DNA of 64,000 nucleotides from DASZYF01 sp035545535 (lineage in GTDB: Bacteria > Actinomycetota > Actinomycetes > Mycobacteriales > CAJCIY01). Position numbers and translations under genes: made by a program. Below the pieces are notes generated by a model, which saw only the letters and a program-made list of their open reading frames with translations, ran no database searches and was not told the origin of the DNA. The DNA is taken from positions 15,744 through 79,743 of the forward strand of contig DASZYF010000080.1 of the NCBI GenBank assembly GCA_035545535.1, written 5' to 3'. Positions 1 through 7,830 of this stretch are shown here, one piece after another; position 1 is the stretch's first letter, and the number at the start of each line of letters is the position of its first letter.

Positions 1-1380
1 CTCGCGTCGGCGGCCGAGGTCGCCGACGTCGTGAAGGTCGCGGCCGACGCCGCGCAGGCATGGGGCCAGTCCTCGTTGTCGACGCGCGCGGCGGCGATGT
101 TCAAGCTGCGCGAGCTGATCGACGGGCACCGGGACGACCTCGCGGCCATCGTCACGAGCGAGCACGGCAAGGTGCACTCCGACGCGCTCGGCGAGGTCGC
201 GCGCGGGCTCGAGTGCGTCGAGTTCGCGTGCGGCATCCCGCACCTCATGAAGGGCGCGCACAGCTCCGAGGTCTCCACCGGCGTCGACGTGCACACCGCG
301 CTCGAGCCGCTCGGCGTCGTCGCCGGCATCACGCCGTTCAACTTCCCGGTGATGGTGCCGCTCTGGATGATCGCCAACGCGCTGGCCACCGGCAACACGT
401 TCATCCTCAAGCCGTCCGAGAAGGACCCGTCGGCATCGCTGTTCATCGCCGACCTCATCACGCAGGCGAGCTTCCCGCCGGGGGTGTTCAACGTCGTGCA
501 GGGCGACGTCGAAGCGGTGAACGCGCTGCTGGAGCACCCGGACGTCGACGCGGTGTCGTTCGTCGGCAGCACCCCCGTCGCCCGCTACATCTACGAGACT
601 GGCACGAAGCTCGGCAAGCGGGTGCAGGCGCTCGGCGGCGCGAAGAACCACATGGTCGTGCTGCCGGACGCCGAGATCGACGCGGCGGCGGACGCGGCCA
701 TCAACGCGGCCTACGGCTCGGCCGGTGAGCGCTGCATGGCGATCTCGGTCGCGGTCGCCGTCGGCGAAGCAGGCGATGCGTTCGTCGACGCGGTCGCGTC
801 CCGCATACCCACCGTCGTCATCGGTCCAGGTGACGAACCGGCGTCAATGATGGGCCCGCTCATCACACGCGAGCACCGTGACAAGGTCGCGGGCTACGTG
901 AAGAACGCGGCCGCCGAGGGCGCGACGGTCGTCGTCGACGGGTCGTCGTCGCCGTCGTCCTCGGACGGGTTCTTCATCGGCTGCTCGCTGGTCGACAACG
1001 TCGAGCCCGGCATGAAGGTCTACGACGACGAGATCTTCGGCCCCGTGCTCTCGGTCGTGCGCGCGGCGACGTACGAGGACGCGGTGGCGCTCGTCAACGC
1101 GAACCCGTACGGCAACGGCGTCGCGATCTTCACGCGCGACGGTGGTGCGGCCCGCAAGTTCCAGCGCGAGATCCACGTCGGCATGGTCGGCGTCAACGTG
1201 CCGATCCCGGTGCCGGTCGCCTGGCACAGCTTCGGGGGGTGGAAGGACTCGATCTTCGGCGGGTCGCCGATCTACGGGCCCGAGGGCATCCGCTTCTACA
1301 CGCGCCCGAAGGTCATCACGTCGCGCTGGCCGGACCCCGCGACCAGCTCCATCGATCTCGGCTTCCCCACCACCCGCTGA
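1..1380 (+). CDS. mmsA: Methylmalonate-semialdehyde dehydrogenase (CoA-acylating), 5' end outside window
   Basis: Oxidises methylmalonate (and malonate) semialdehyde to propionyl- or acetyl-CoA with NAD+ and CoA, in valine and related catabolism; cytosolic. The frame is open from base 1, so roughly the first 40 residues of a family of about 500 lie outside; the GTG at 31 is internal. Visible are the ALDH Rossmann region (ITPFNFPVMVPLWM), the cofactor-binding FVGSTPVA stretch, the catalytic Cys in GERCMAI (codon at 733) and the late EIFGPVLSVV segment. The end, with TRPKVITSRWPD, is typical of the CoA-dependent MmsA branch rather than ordinary aldehyde dehydrogenases. It is followed by a 97-base gap and an FMN reductase on the same strand. 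Confidence 0.93.
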   Translation, partial: LASAAEVADVVKVAADAAQAWGQSSLSTRAAAMFKLRELIDGHRDDLAAIVTSEHGKVHSDALGEVARGLECVEFACGIPHLMKGAHSSEVSTGVDVHTALEPLGVVAGITPFNFPVMVPLWMIANALATGNTFILKPSEKDPSASLFIADLITQASFPPGVFNVVQGDVEAVNALLEHPDVDAVSFVGSTPVARYIYETGTKLGKRVQALGGAKNHMVVLPDAEIDAAADAAINAAYGSAGERCMAISVAVAVGEAGDAFVDAVASRIPTVVIGPGDEPASMMGPLITREHRDKVAGYVKNAAAEGATVVVDGSSSPSSSDGFFIGCSLVDNVEPGMKVYDDEIFGPVLSVVRAATYEDAVALVNANPYGNGVAIFTRDGGAARKFQREIHVGMVGVNVPIPVPVAWHSFGGWKDSIFGGSPIYGPEGIRFYTRPKVITSRWPDPATSSIDLGFPTTR

Positions 1381-1401
1381 GCAGGGCGTCGGGTGGATCC
1401 C

Positions 1402-1471
1402 TTCACACCGTGGTGAACGACTCCCCCCGCTGCCGGCGATCAGCCGGGTCGCGCTCGCACCGCCGTAGCGT
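1402..1471 (+). promoter_or_regulatory. Inverted repeat and -10-like box before the FMN reductase gene
   Basis: TTCAC at 1402-1406 and GTGAA at 1413-1417 form a short inverted repeat. TAGCGT at 1466-1471 stands six bases before the ATG at 1478, the spacing of leaderless actinobacterial promoters. The inverted repeat is short and could be chance. Confidence 0.4.
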
Positions 1472-1477
1472 GAGGTG

Positions 1478-2065
1478 ATGCGGATCGCGGTCATCCTCGG
1501 CACCACCCGTGAAGGACGGTTCAGCGAGAAGGTCGGTTCGTGGGTGATGCCGTACCTGCGTGCCCGCGCGGACATCGAACCGGAGCTCGTCGACCTGCGT
1601 GACCACGTGCTGCCGCCCTTCGACGGCCCGTCACCGATCCGCACCCCGCGCACGTACCGGTCCGCTGCGATCGCCGCGTTCGGCGCGGTGATCGACCGGG
1701 CGGACGGGTTCATCGTCATCACCGCCGAGTACAACCACGGCTATCCCGGCGAGCTCAAGAACGCGATCGACCACCTCTTCGTCGAGTGGAACCGCAAGCC
1801 GGTCTCCTTCATCGGGTACGGCAACGCCGGTGGAGCGCGCGCGATCGAGCAGCTACGGGAGGTCGCGGTCGAGCTCGAGCTGGCGCCCCTGCGCCACGCG
1901 GTGCACGTGCTTCCCGACGTGATGCGGCCGGTCATGCAGGCCGAGACCGCAGACCCGTCGCTGTTCAGCGAGCTGGACGGCCGCCTCACAACGCTCGTCG
2001 ACGACCTCGTCTGGTGGGCAGAGGCGCTGAAGGTGGCGCGGAGTGGCGCGCCATCGGGCGCGTGA
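1478..2065 (+). CDS. NADPH-dependent FMN reductase family protein
   Basis: Flavodoxin-fold flavin reductase of the NADPH-dependent FMN reductase/azoreductase type; likely reduces FMN or quinones in the cytosol. The N-terminus IAVILGTTREGRFSEKV is the FMN-phosphate-binding loop after beta-1. The TAEYNHGYPGELKNAID segment around residues 80-96 is the second FMN contact typical of the family. At 195 residues it has the usual length. I choose ATG 1478 because TAGCGT precedes it by six bases (leaderless); GTG 1475 is the alternative. It follows mmsA but probably has its own promoter. The physiological partner is not visible. Confidence 0.88.
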   Translation: MRIAVILGTTREGRFSEKVGSWVMPYLRARADIEPELVDLRDHVLPPFDGPSPIRTPRTYRSAAIAAFGAVIDRADGFIVITAEYNHGYPGELKNAIDHLFVEWNRKPVSFIGYGNAGGARAIEQLREVAVELELAPLRHAVHVLPDVMRPVMQAETADPSLFSELDGRLTTLVDDLVWWAEALKVARSGAPSGA

Positions 2066-2409
2066 ACCCCGATCACACGTATCCAAAAGGCTGGCCCTGC
2101 GCCACCTGACCGCATCAAGAGTCGAGCGCGAGCCTGCGTACCCGCGCAGTCGTGTGGGGCCCGCCGTCCACCCCCTCCGCCCCGAAGTGATCGACACCGG
2201 GTGCGTCCGAGCGCGGAGTCGCGCGAAGAGGATCACTTCGGGCGCGCACGTCCACAACTCGACGCCCGAAGTGATCCTTCTCCGGCAGCCCACGCTGGTC
2301 GGGGGCCGAAGTCGATCACTTCGGGGAGTGGGTGTTGTGGATGTATGAGGAACCACGCGGTAGGCGCCGCTCGCGGACAGCCTGTCCTGCACCGCGCGGC
2401 TTCCGAGAT
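2066..2409. repeat. Gene-free stretch with a cluster of GATCACTTCGG inverted repeats
   Basis: No convincing gene lies here. The 12-base word CCCGAAGTGATC or its complement occurs at 2181-2192, 2231-2242 (inverted) and 2265-2276. A self-paired variant, CCGAAGTCGATCACTTCGG, lies at 2306-2324. The middle two copies extend to perfect 16-base arms (2229-2244 and 2263-2278) around an 18-base loop, a strong hairpin. Possible roles are terminator for the FMN reductase gene, a REP-like dispersed element, or a multi-site operator. The CCGAAGT element also begins the hairpin at 52904. Confidence 0.7.
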
Positions 2410-2592
2410 CTAGATCACCCGCTGCAGCCCGATGGCCACGCTCGCGACGGCCAGGAGGCCGATTCGCCACAGCCAGATGTTGCGCTTGATCCGGATGGTC
2501 ACGCGCCCGGGTCCGCCGTAGAACCAGCGACCTGCAAATGCATGGGCAAGGACGCGACGATCCAAAGCCCGCAGGTACTCGCCGACCCCCAC
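2410..2592 (-). CDS. Small hypothetical protein with one C-terminal membrane segment
   Basis: Not recognised. A reading of 60 residues starts at GTG 2592. It has a basic, aromatic middle (FAGRWFYGGPGRVTIRIKRN) followed by a hydrophobic stretch (IWLWRIGLLAVASVAIGL) that would make one transmembrane helix at the C-terminus. A longer start at 2691 gives an unlikely Arg/His-rich N-terminus. It lies just downstream of another small membrane protein on the same strand. Real but minor is my best guess; a chance frame in GC-rich DNA cannot be excluded. Confidence 0.35.
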   Translation of the reverse strand: MGVGEYLRALDRRVLAHAFAGRWFYGGPGRVTIRIKRNIWLWRIGLLAVASVAIGLQRVI

Positions 2593-2687
2593 GTTGCCAG
2601 TGTGCCTGCGCCAGCGCCGTGGCCGGGGCCATTCGTGGTGGCCGTTCGCGAGCTCTCGGCACCGCGCCGAAGGGTACGAGCGCAGGT

Positions 2688-2975
2688 TCAAGGGTGAGGT
2701 GGGAGGTCGCGTCCGCTGGAGGTGATGAAGTCCCTAGGCCCGTTGAACATGATCACAACAGCCCCGAGGTATGAGACCGGTTGTCGGCTGGCCAACATGA
2801 GCCAGACGCGCGCGAGCGCGCCGATCAAGAACACGCCCACGACTGCCGTGACGATCCAGTCGCCCGAGGCGATGCCCGCGATCGTGAATGCGGAGAAGAT
2901 CACGACGAGGCCACAGGCGATCGTAAGGCGCCACCGCCAGACGAACGCGACTCGCTCTTCTTCCGTGCGCGACAC
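2688..2975 (-). CDS. Small hypothetical membrane protein
   Basis: Not recognised. Starting at GTG 2975 gives 95 residues. After a short charged N-terminus (SRTEEERVAFVWRWRL) come two hydrophobic segments, about residues 16-35 (TIACGLVVIFSAFTIAGIA) and 40-58 (VTAVVGVFLIGALARVW), and a third weak one, suggesting an integral membrane protein. An extension to 3203 exists but its N-terminal 76 residues look like antisense of the divergent gene at 3043 and I leave it out. No Shine-Dalgarno is obvious. Divergent to 3043-3366. Confidence 0.45.
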   Translation of the reverse strand: MSRTEEERVAFVWRWRLTIACGLVVIFSAFTIAGIASGDWIVTAVVGVFLIGALARVWLMLASRQPVSYLGAVVIMFNGPRDFITSSGRDLPPHP

Positions 2976-3042
2976 GCGGCAAGGCTCGCACAATCCCCTC
3001 GCCCCCGATGTGCCGTTCGCGCGCAGAGGACAGGATGGTGCG

Positions 3043-3366
3043 GTGGGCTTCCGGCGGCTCTGGGCCATGCCGTCCCGACGTGAGGAAGGCGCGTTTCCCT
3101 CAACGGGGCTGCAGCGATGGGCCGTCGGCCTGTTGGCGCTCCTGATCTGGCTGCTGCCCGTAGCAAGTCTGTGCTTGGTCGTCGCGGTCGCGTCCGGCGT
3201 CACCGCGGTGGCGTTGCCGGTGCTCCTGCTCGCGCCCGTGCTCGTCGGCTACATCGTGGTCGCCAGCGGCATGGTTATCGAGAGCCTCTTCCGTCGTGAA
3301 CCGTTGGACCGGACGTCTCGCCTGCTCTGGCGGTCTGCCGTCGACCACATACGAGGGCGCGCGTAG
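3043..3366 (+). CDS. Small hypothetical membrane protein, two predicted helices
   Basis: Not recognised. GTG 3043 gives 107 residues, and ATG 3067 is an alternative. CAGGAT six bases before the GTG could be a -10 box, so a leaderless start is possible. Two long hydrophobic stretches (about residues 25-48 and 50-72) are followed by a basic tail (RREPLDRTSRLLWRSAVDHIRGRA). The frame stays open far upstream, but that part lacks the hydrophobic pattern and overlaps the divergent gene. No functional motif is seen. Confidence 0.45.
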   Translation: MGFRRLWAMPSRREEGAFPSTGLQRWAVGLLALLIWLLPVASLCLVVAVASGVTAVALPVLLLAPVLVGYIVVASGMVIESLFRREPLDRTSRLLWRSAVDHIRGRA

Positions 3367-3427
3367 CGGTGTAGGTGACGATTCTCGTGCTCGGGCGCTG
3401 ATCCGCTGACCTGCGGCACGACGAGGC

Positions 3428-3697
3428 GTGGTCACGGAATCGGATGCTGAGGCAGCGATACGAGCTGCCGCGACCGAGCTTCTCCTTGGCCACGTCTCAA
3501 CCGCCGACTTCTGCCGGACGTTCAGTGGGCGCTTCTCCGACATGGTCCATGCCGGACTCGACCCCAACGACCTGCTCATGGAGGTCTTCTGGGCCGTCGA
3601 GGACTACGAGCCCCCGGGTCGGCACCGCATCGAGGTGACCGATCGGCTACGGGCGCTCGCGCGTCGGCTCGAGTCGGAGTTGGCCACGCCGAACTAG
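3428..3697 (+). CDS. Small acidic hypothetical protein
   Basis: 89 residues from GTG 3428. The composition is acidic and amphipathic, with helix-rich segments (AEAAIRAAATELLLGH, DRLRALARRLESELATPN) and an aromatic centre (MEVFWAVEDYEPP). The general look, a small acidic cytosolic helical protein, is shared by immunity-type and other small accessory proteins, but I recognise no family. Only a poor Shine-Dalgarno (CGAGG, one base from the start) is present. It sits alone between two unrelated genes. Confidence 0.45.
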   Translation: MVTESDAEAAIRAAATELLLGHVSTADFCRTFSGRFSDMVHAGLDPNDLLMEVFWAVEDYEPPGRHRIEVTDRLRALARRLESELATPN

Positions 3698-3794
3698 AGG
3701 GGCCGCTAGGGCTCGGCTTTCGCGGTCAGCCCCGAGGGCACTGGTTGCCGGGTCTGTCGGGAACGTCCTCGCAGAGGTGGGGCGTCAGGGCAGC

Positions 3795-5609
3795 ATGGGT
3801 GACATGCGTCGTCGGGCCTTCGTGGTGGTCTTGGTCGCGGCCTCGGTGGCGCTGCCTCCCGCGGTGGCGAAGGCGTCGGCGGCCCCTGCGGACTCGTCTG
3901 GTCGCTTGTTCGGGCTGCAGTACTCGAGCAGCGTGACCGTCGTTCGTGATGACGGCTCGGTGGTGCATCGGTTCGCGGGCGTGACGGTCAGCGCGTTGTC
4001 TCCGGACGGGTCGCGGCTGGCGGTCGAGCGCGCCGACGGGTTGCACGTGGTGGGCGTTGCCGGCGACGACGACGTGCGGGTGGACCCGGGGCCGTGGACG
4101 GACCTGGCGTGGAACCGGTCCGGTCTGTACGGCGAGAACGTCGTCGAGCTGGGTTCGGACTCCTTCCCCGGACCCTTGACGCGGATCGATCCCAACGGCT
4201 CATCTGCGCGCGTAGTGCTCGGCGCGCACAGCATCGGGGTGTCTCCCGATGGCCGGTTCACCTTGGACTACAGCGTGGCCGGCGAGGGCGTTGGCGTTGC
4301 GGACGTGAGCGGCCACAACGCGCAGCTGCTCGCGCATGTCGGTCATGTCGACTTTGCGGGCGGCTGGTCACCTGACGGCACGCGCCTGGGAGTGAACGTC
4401 GACTCTGCGGCCAAGATCCTCACGGTGGCCACGGGCAGTGTGGCCGCCACCGGCTTCGATGGCTCCACGGACACCACTCCGCTGGCATTCACCGCCGACG
4501 GTCAGGAGACCTATCTGGCCCCGCTGTGGATCGACCGCGACGACGACGGCAACGAGTTCCCCGCCGGGCTCGATGTTGCCGACGCCAACGGCAACAACCC
4601 GCGCACCTTGGTCAACGACACCAGCTTGCTGAGCTTCAGCGCGGGAGGCGGCCAACAGTTCACCCCCGATCCCGTGGCGCCCGGCGCCGTTTCCGACGTC
4701 ACCGCTGCTGTGCGGCCCGAAAGCGAAGTGCTGCAGTGGACCGCCCCCGCGGACCTCGACTTCGCCGGCGTCGACGTTCGCTATGCGCGGGGCTCGCGAG
4801 CCCCGACGACTCCGGCCGATGGGATACCTGGCGGCTCGGCGTTCACCCGGGCAACGCTGGTCGGGTTGGCCGCAGACACGACCTATTCCGCGGCGCTGTT
4901 TCCTCGGGACTGGTCCGGCAACACCGGAGCCCCGACGACGATCACGTTCACCACCGAGCACCAGCGCGTCGTGTCGGTCATGCATCCCGGCGGCATGTTC
5001 ATGCCCTACCTCGGCAGCCGCAGCCCCGCGATCGTGCGCTACACCCACGCCGACCACACACCGATCCCCGGCCTGCCGGTGCGTGTGATCCGCCAGTACA
5101 ACGACCACCCCGCCCGCACCATCGCGACCCTGACCACCAATGCGCGCGGCGAAGTCGCCTGGCGACAACGCTGGACCCAGCCCACCACGGTGACCTTCAC
5201 GACCACGGCCAGTGCCACCAACACCGCCTCGAGCATCGAGGTGAACGCGCTCGTCCAACCACGCTTCACCGTGACCCGGCCGCGCGTCGTGCGGATCGGG
5301 CATCCCTTCACTGTGACGATCAGCGGGCCGCCCGGCACGGGGATCACCGTCGACTTCGGTCGGTTCCGCGACATCCAACCGCGTTCGGATGACTACCTCG
5401 GCGAACTCGGCATCGGTAGCTACGAGATGAGCGATCAACCCACCCTCGACCGCGCTGGCCACGCCACCGAGAGGTTCACCGTCGACCCGGGGCAACCCCG
5501 AGGACGATGGGAGATCCAGATCCGCCAATCCTCCTTCTACGCCCCGCCCGACTACGACTTCATCAGCGGACCGGAGCCCTTCCAGAAGTTCGCCGTCACC
5601 GTCACCTAG
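3795..5609 (+). CDS. Secreted protein with TolB-like beta-propeller and fibronectin-type domains
   Basis: A signal peptide (MRRRAFVVVLVAASVAL then an Ala-rich cleavage region ending near KASAAPA) predicts export. Residues about 35-290 carry repeated short strands with SALSPDGSRLAV, IGVSPDGRFTLD and GGWSPDGTRLGV, the signature of WD40-like/TolB PD40 propeller blades. A fibronectin-III-like unit follows (PGAVSDVTAAV... LQWTAP... VGLAADTTYSAALFPRDWSGNTG). The C-terminal third looks like Ig-like beta-sandwich modules. No enzyme motif or cell-wall sorting signal is seen, so it is probably a free or loosely attached extracellular binding protein. Start: ATG 3795 (AGGG four bases upstream) or ATG 3804; GTG 3777 is less likely. 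About 604 residues. Confidence 0.8.
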   Translation: MGDMRRRAFVVVLVAASVALPPAVAKASAAPADSSGRLFGLQYSSSVTVVRDDGSVVHRFAGVTVSALSPDGSRLAVERADGLHVVGVAGDDDVRVDPGPWTDLAWNRSGLYGENVVELGSDSFPGPLTRIDPNGSSARVVLGAHSIGVSPDGRFTLDYSVAGEGVGVADVSGHNAQLLAHVGHVDFAGGWSPDGTRLGVNVDSAAKILTVATGSVAATGFDGSTDTTPLAFTADGQETYLAPLWIDRDDDGNEFPAGLDVADANGNNPRTLVNDTSLLSFSAGGGQQFTPDPVAPGAVSDVTAAVRPESEVLQWTAPADLDFAGVDVRYARGSRAPTTPADGIPGGSAFTRATLVGLAADTTYSAALFPRDWSGNTGAPTTITFTTEHQRVVSVMHPGGMFMPYLGSRSPAIVRYTHADHTPIPGLPVRVIRQYNDHPARTIATLTTNARGEVAWRQRWTQPTTVTFTTTASATNTASSIEVNALVQPRFTVTRPRVVRIGHPFTVTISGPPGTGITVDFGRFRDIQPRSDDYLGELGIGSYEMSDQPTLDRAGHATERFTVDPGQPRGRWEIQIRQSSFYAPPDYDFISGPEPFQKFAVTVT

Positions 5610-5928
5610 CTCGCAGCGCCCGGTCTCGCCGCGCTCGCGCCTTCAGCCCACTCGTCGTCCGGCGCGGGTCGTGCCGACATGCGCGAAGCACATGCGCCGT
5701 TCCCTCGAGGCATCGGCGTGGACGATATCTGCCGATGCAGTGACGGTTCTGTCCGCCACTCATGTCGATGTGCGGCGCGTTCCGGGTCACCGCTCGAAGG
5801 CAGATGCGCAGGGCCCGCTCGGACGGTCCTTCCACCTTCAGGATAAGGCGCCGGTGGGCACTTGCGGCAAGCCCGGGACCGCGCGGCAAACTAGCGCGCC
5901 CAACCACATAGGCGCAGAAGGGCTTGAG
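5610..5928. other. Gene-poor stretch upstream of arr
   Basis: About 320 bases with no gene I can support. Open frames exist on both strands, because the arr frame is open upstream and a minus-strand frame runs opposite it, but neither shows a family pattern and base composition is slightly less biased than in the flanks. The only clear functional element is the ribosome-binding site AGAAGGG at 5916-5922, which serves arr. Confidence 0.5.
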
Positions 5929-6351
5929 GTGGCCGAGCCGCTCGATGAGGGCCCGTTCTTCCACGGCACGATCGCGGATCTCGGCGTCGGTGAGCTCCTC
6001 ACGGCTGGCCGTCGGTCCAACTATCGTCCCGAGATCGTCATGAACCACGTGTACTTCACCGCTCTGATCGACGGCGCGGGCCTCGCCGCCGAGATCTCCG
6101 CGGAGCTCGCACGGGGTGCAGCGCGTCCGAGGGTCTACGCAGTGGAGCCGACCGGGCCGTTCGAGAACGATCCGAACGTGACGGACAAGAAGTTCCCCGG
6201 CAACCCCACGCGGTCTTACCGCAGCACCGCCCCGCTGCGGGTTCTCGGCGAGATCGCGGAGTGGACGCGGCTGACACCGGAACAGCTGCGCACGTGGCGG
6301 GAGCGGCTGTCGGTGCTCCTCTCAGACGATGGCGGCGAGATCATCAACTGA
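5929..6351 (+). CDS. arr: Rifamycin (NAD+) ADP-ribosyltransferase Arr
   Basis: Transfers ADP-ribose from NAD+ to the ansa-chain hydroxyl of rifamycins, inactivating them; cytosolic. The protein has the whole Arr pattern in order: FFHGT (active-site His), LLTAGRRSNYRPEI, MNHVYFTALIDGAGLAAE, VYAVEPTGPFENDPNVTD, KKFPGNPTRSYRS, and the ending WRERLSVLLSDDGGEIIN. The frame is open further upstream, but GTG 5929 has AGAAGGG six bases before it and yields 140 residues, the normal Arr size, so I place the start there. It appears to be a single-gene unit, common for Arr in environmental actinobacteria, and suggests intrinsic rifampicin tolerance. No mobile element flanks it. Confidence 0.95.
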   Translation: MAEPLDEGPFFHGTIADLGVGELLTAGRRSNYRPEIVMNHVYFTALIDGAGLAAEISAELARGAARPRVYAVEPTGPFENDPNVTDKKFPGNPTRSYRSTAPLRVLGEIAEWTRLTPEQLRTWRERLSVLLSDDGGEIIN

Positions 6352-6570
6352 AGAACGGCACTGCAGTTGGCGACAGCCACCAAGGACGCGCGGCAGGCAC
6401 CGTTCGCGCGCGTTCTGGCCGAACCTGCTGCCGGTGGCCTGGCCCGGTGTTGGTGGACGGGGTGCCCGCCGGGGCGTTGGGTCCCGTAGCCCGGGACGTT
6501 CGCCCCGGTTGTCGACCACTGCTGCGGCCAGACACTGACCGTGATGGTCGTCGCGCGAAGGAGCTTCCGG

Positions 6571-7092
6571 ATGGTCGATGTTCGTGGGCCAGCGAGCCGG
6601 GACCTGTTGGTGGAGAGGCCCCGGGTCGTGACGGATCGCGCGGCGCAGGGAACAGATCCGGGACCGATCGCCAGTGGGTGTCCGCTGCGCGTCCCGATGC
6701 TCGGGATCGAGGCGGTCATGGCGACGGCGTCCGCGGCGGGCGCGGTTCAGCTCGCGATCGGTGTGGGCACGCCTCCGGTCGGTTCCCTTCCGTTCGGGTT
6801 GACGAGCTGGGTCCTTCCCGGCTTGTGGCTGTTCGTCAGCGTGTGCGTCCCGTCGGCGGTAGTGACGTGGCTGTTGTTCCGACGTGACCGGCGGGCCCCG
6901 GTCGCCGTGGTCGCGGCCTGCGGCGCCCTCGGTGTCGAGCTCGTCACGCAGATCCCGTTCGTCGGGTACAGCTGGCTGCAGGCCGGCTGCGGTGGGCTGG
7001 GCGGTGCCGCCGCCTTGGCGGCCGTGACCGCGCGCCGCCGTGGCTGGAGGACACGTCCACGGAACGCTGAGGCTTCGGGTGGCGGCGCGTGA
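6571..7092 (+). CDS. Hypothetical multi-pass membrane protein
   Basis: A conserved-looking actinobacterial membrane protein of unknown role. Start ATG 6571 is chosen for its strong GAAGGAG seven bases upstream and gives 173 residues. After about 45 soluble residues come four hydrophobic segments: IEAVMATASAAGAVQLAIGV, WVLPGLWLFVSVCVPSAVVTWLL, APVAVVAACGALGVELVTQI and LGGAAALAAVTA, with a basic tail. The pattern of a small four-helix protein with a TPPVGSLPFG loop occurs in uncharacterised actinobacterial families. Its stop overlaps the next start (TGATG at 7090-7094), so the two are translationally coupled. Confidence 0.72.
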   Translation: MVDVRGPASRDLLVERPRVVTDRAAQGTDPGPIASGCPLRVPMLGIEAVMATASAAGAVQLAIGVGTPPVGSLPFGLTSWVLPGLWLFVSVCVPSAVVTWLLFRRDRRAPVAVVAACGALGVELVTQIPFVGYSWLQAGCGGLGGAAALAAVTARRRGWRTRPRNAEASGGGA

Positions 7093-7769
7093 TGGGAGAC
7101 GCCGACGCGGAGACCGCGGTGCTGCTGTACTGGCTTCCCCTGGGGGCCGGGGGCAGGTCGGTCCGGTGGAATGGCCGGATGTACGAGCGGGTCGTCGCCG
7201 CGCGCGAGCGAAGACGGCCCTGCGACCTCTACCACTCGGCGCTCGTGGTCACCTCGGATGGCGTGCCGTTCGTGATCGAGATGGCACCGGTGTGGCGCGA
7301 CTCCGACCCGTGCCGAGTCGTCGTGTGCGAAGGACCTGTTGGCACTCGCTACCTCGGTCGTCTCCGGGCGTTCCGCTATGAGGTCCGGTGCTGGCCGCAC
7401 GGGGGGATCCCGGACGTCGACGAAGCTGTCGACAGCCCCGTCGTGCTCACCCGAGACGCAAAGGTCGCCAAGGGCGTGCTGTCCCACGTGCCGCTGGTGC
7501 CACCGCTGACGTGGGGCCGCGACGAGATCGGGGCGGGCGAGATGTGGAACTCCAACTCCTTGATCGCTTGGCTCCTCGCGGGGGCCGGCCTGGACACCGC
7601 GACCGTCACCCCGCCCATGGGTGGACGCGCGCCCGGCTGGTCAGCCGGCCGGCACCTCGCCATCACCAACGGGACAGGGGCCGACGCGCCGACGGCACCG
7701 CCAGGCCTCGCTCGTTGCATCACACCGGCGCTGACCACAACCGGACGGTGCCCGTGCAGGCCGGGCTGA
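7092..7769 (+). CDS. Conserved hypothetical cytosolic protein
   Basis: 225 residues from ATG 7092, one base overlapping the upstream membrane-protein stop. The sequence has the look of a conserved actinobacterial family: LLYWLPLGAGGRSVRWNGR, DLYHSALVV, FVIEMAPVW, GPVGTRYLGRLRAFRYEVRCW and WGRDEIGAGEMWNSNSLIAWLL. These short, strongly conserved blocks (Glu-Met-Ala, Trp-Asn-Ser-Asn-Ser) suggest a catalytic or ligand site, but no function is known to me. The last 35 residues after GGRAPGW are low in pattern and may reflect a shifted end. Likely co-expressed with the membrane protein. Confidence 0.7.
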   Translation: MGDADAETAVLLYWLPLGAGGRSVRWNGRMYERVVAARERRRPCDLYHSALVVTSDGVPFVIEMAPVWRDSDPCRVVVCEGPVGTRYLGRLRAFRYEVRCWPHGGIPDVDEAVDSPVVLTRDAKVAKGVLSHVPLVPPLTWGRDEIGAGEMWNSNSLIAWLLAGAGLDTATVTPPMGGRAPGWSAGRHLAITNGTGADAPTAPPGLARCITPALTTTGRCPCRPG

Positions 7770-7830
7770 GCAAGCGGATTGACGCCCTCGCCACTCATCG
7801 GCGGCGGCCGCATCGCTCGCGCAGCGCGGG

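Noticed and set aside
2722..3366. Long version of the small membrane protein (214 residues)
   Set aside because: N-terminal half is antisense to the 2688-2975 gene and lacks hydrophobic pattern; shortened to GTG 3043.
5602..6048. A 148-codon minus frame opposite arr
   Set aside because: Arr has a complete family pattern and ribosome site; the opposite frame has no pattern.
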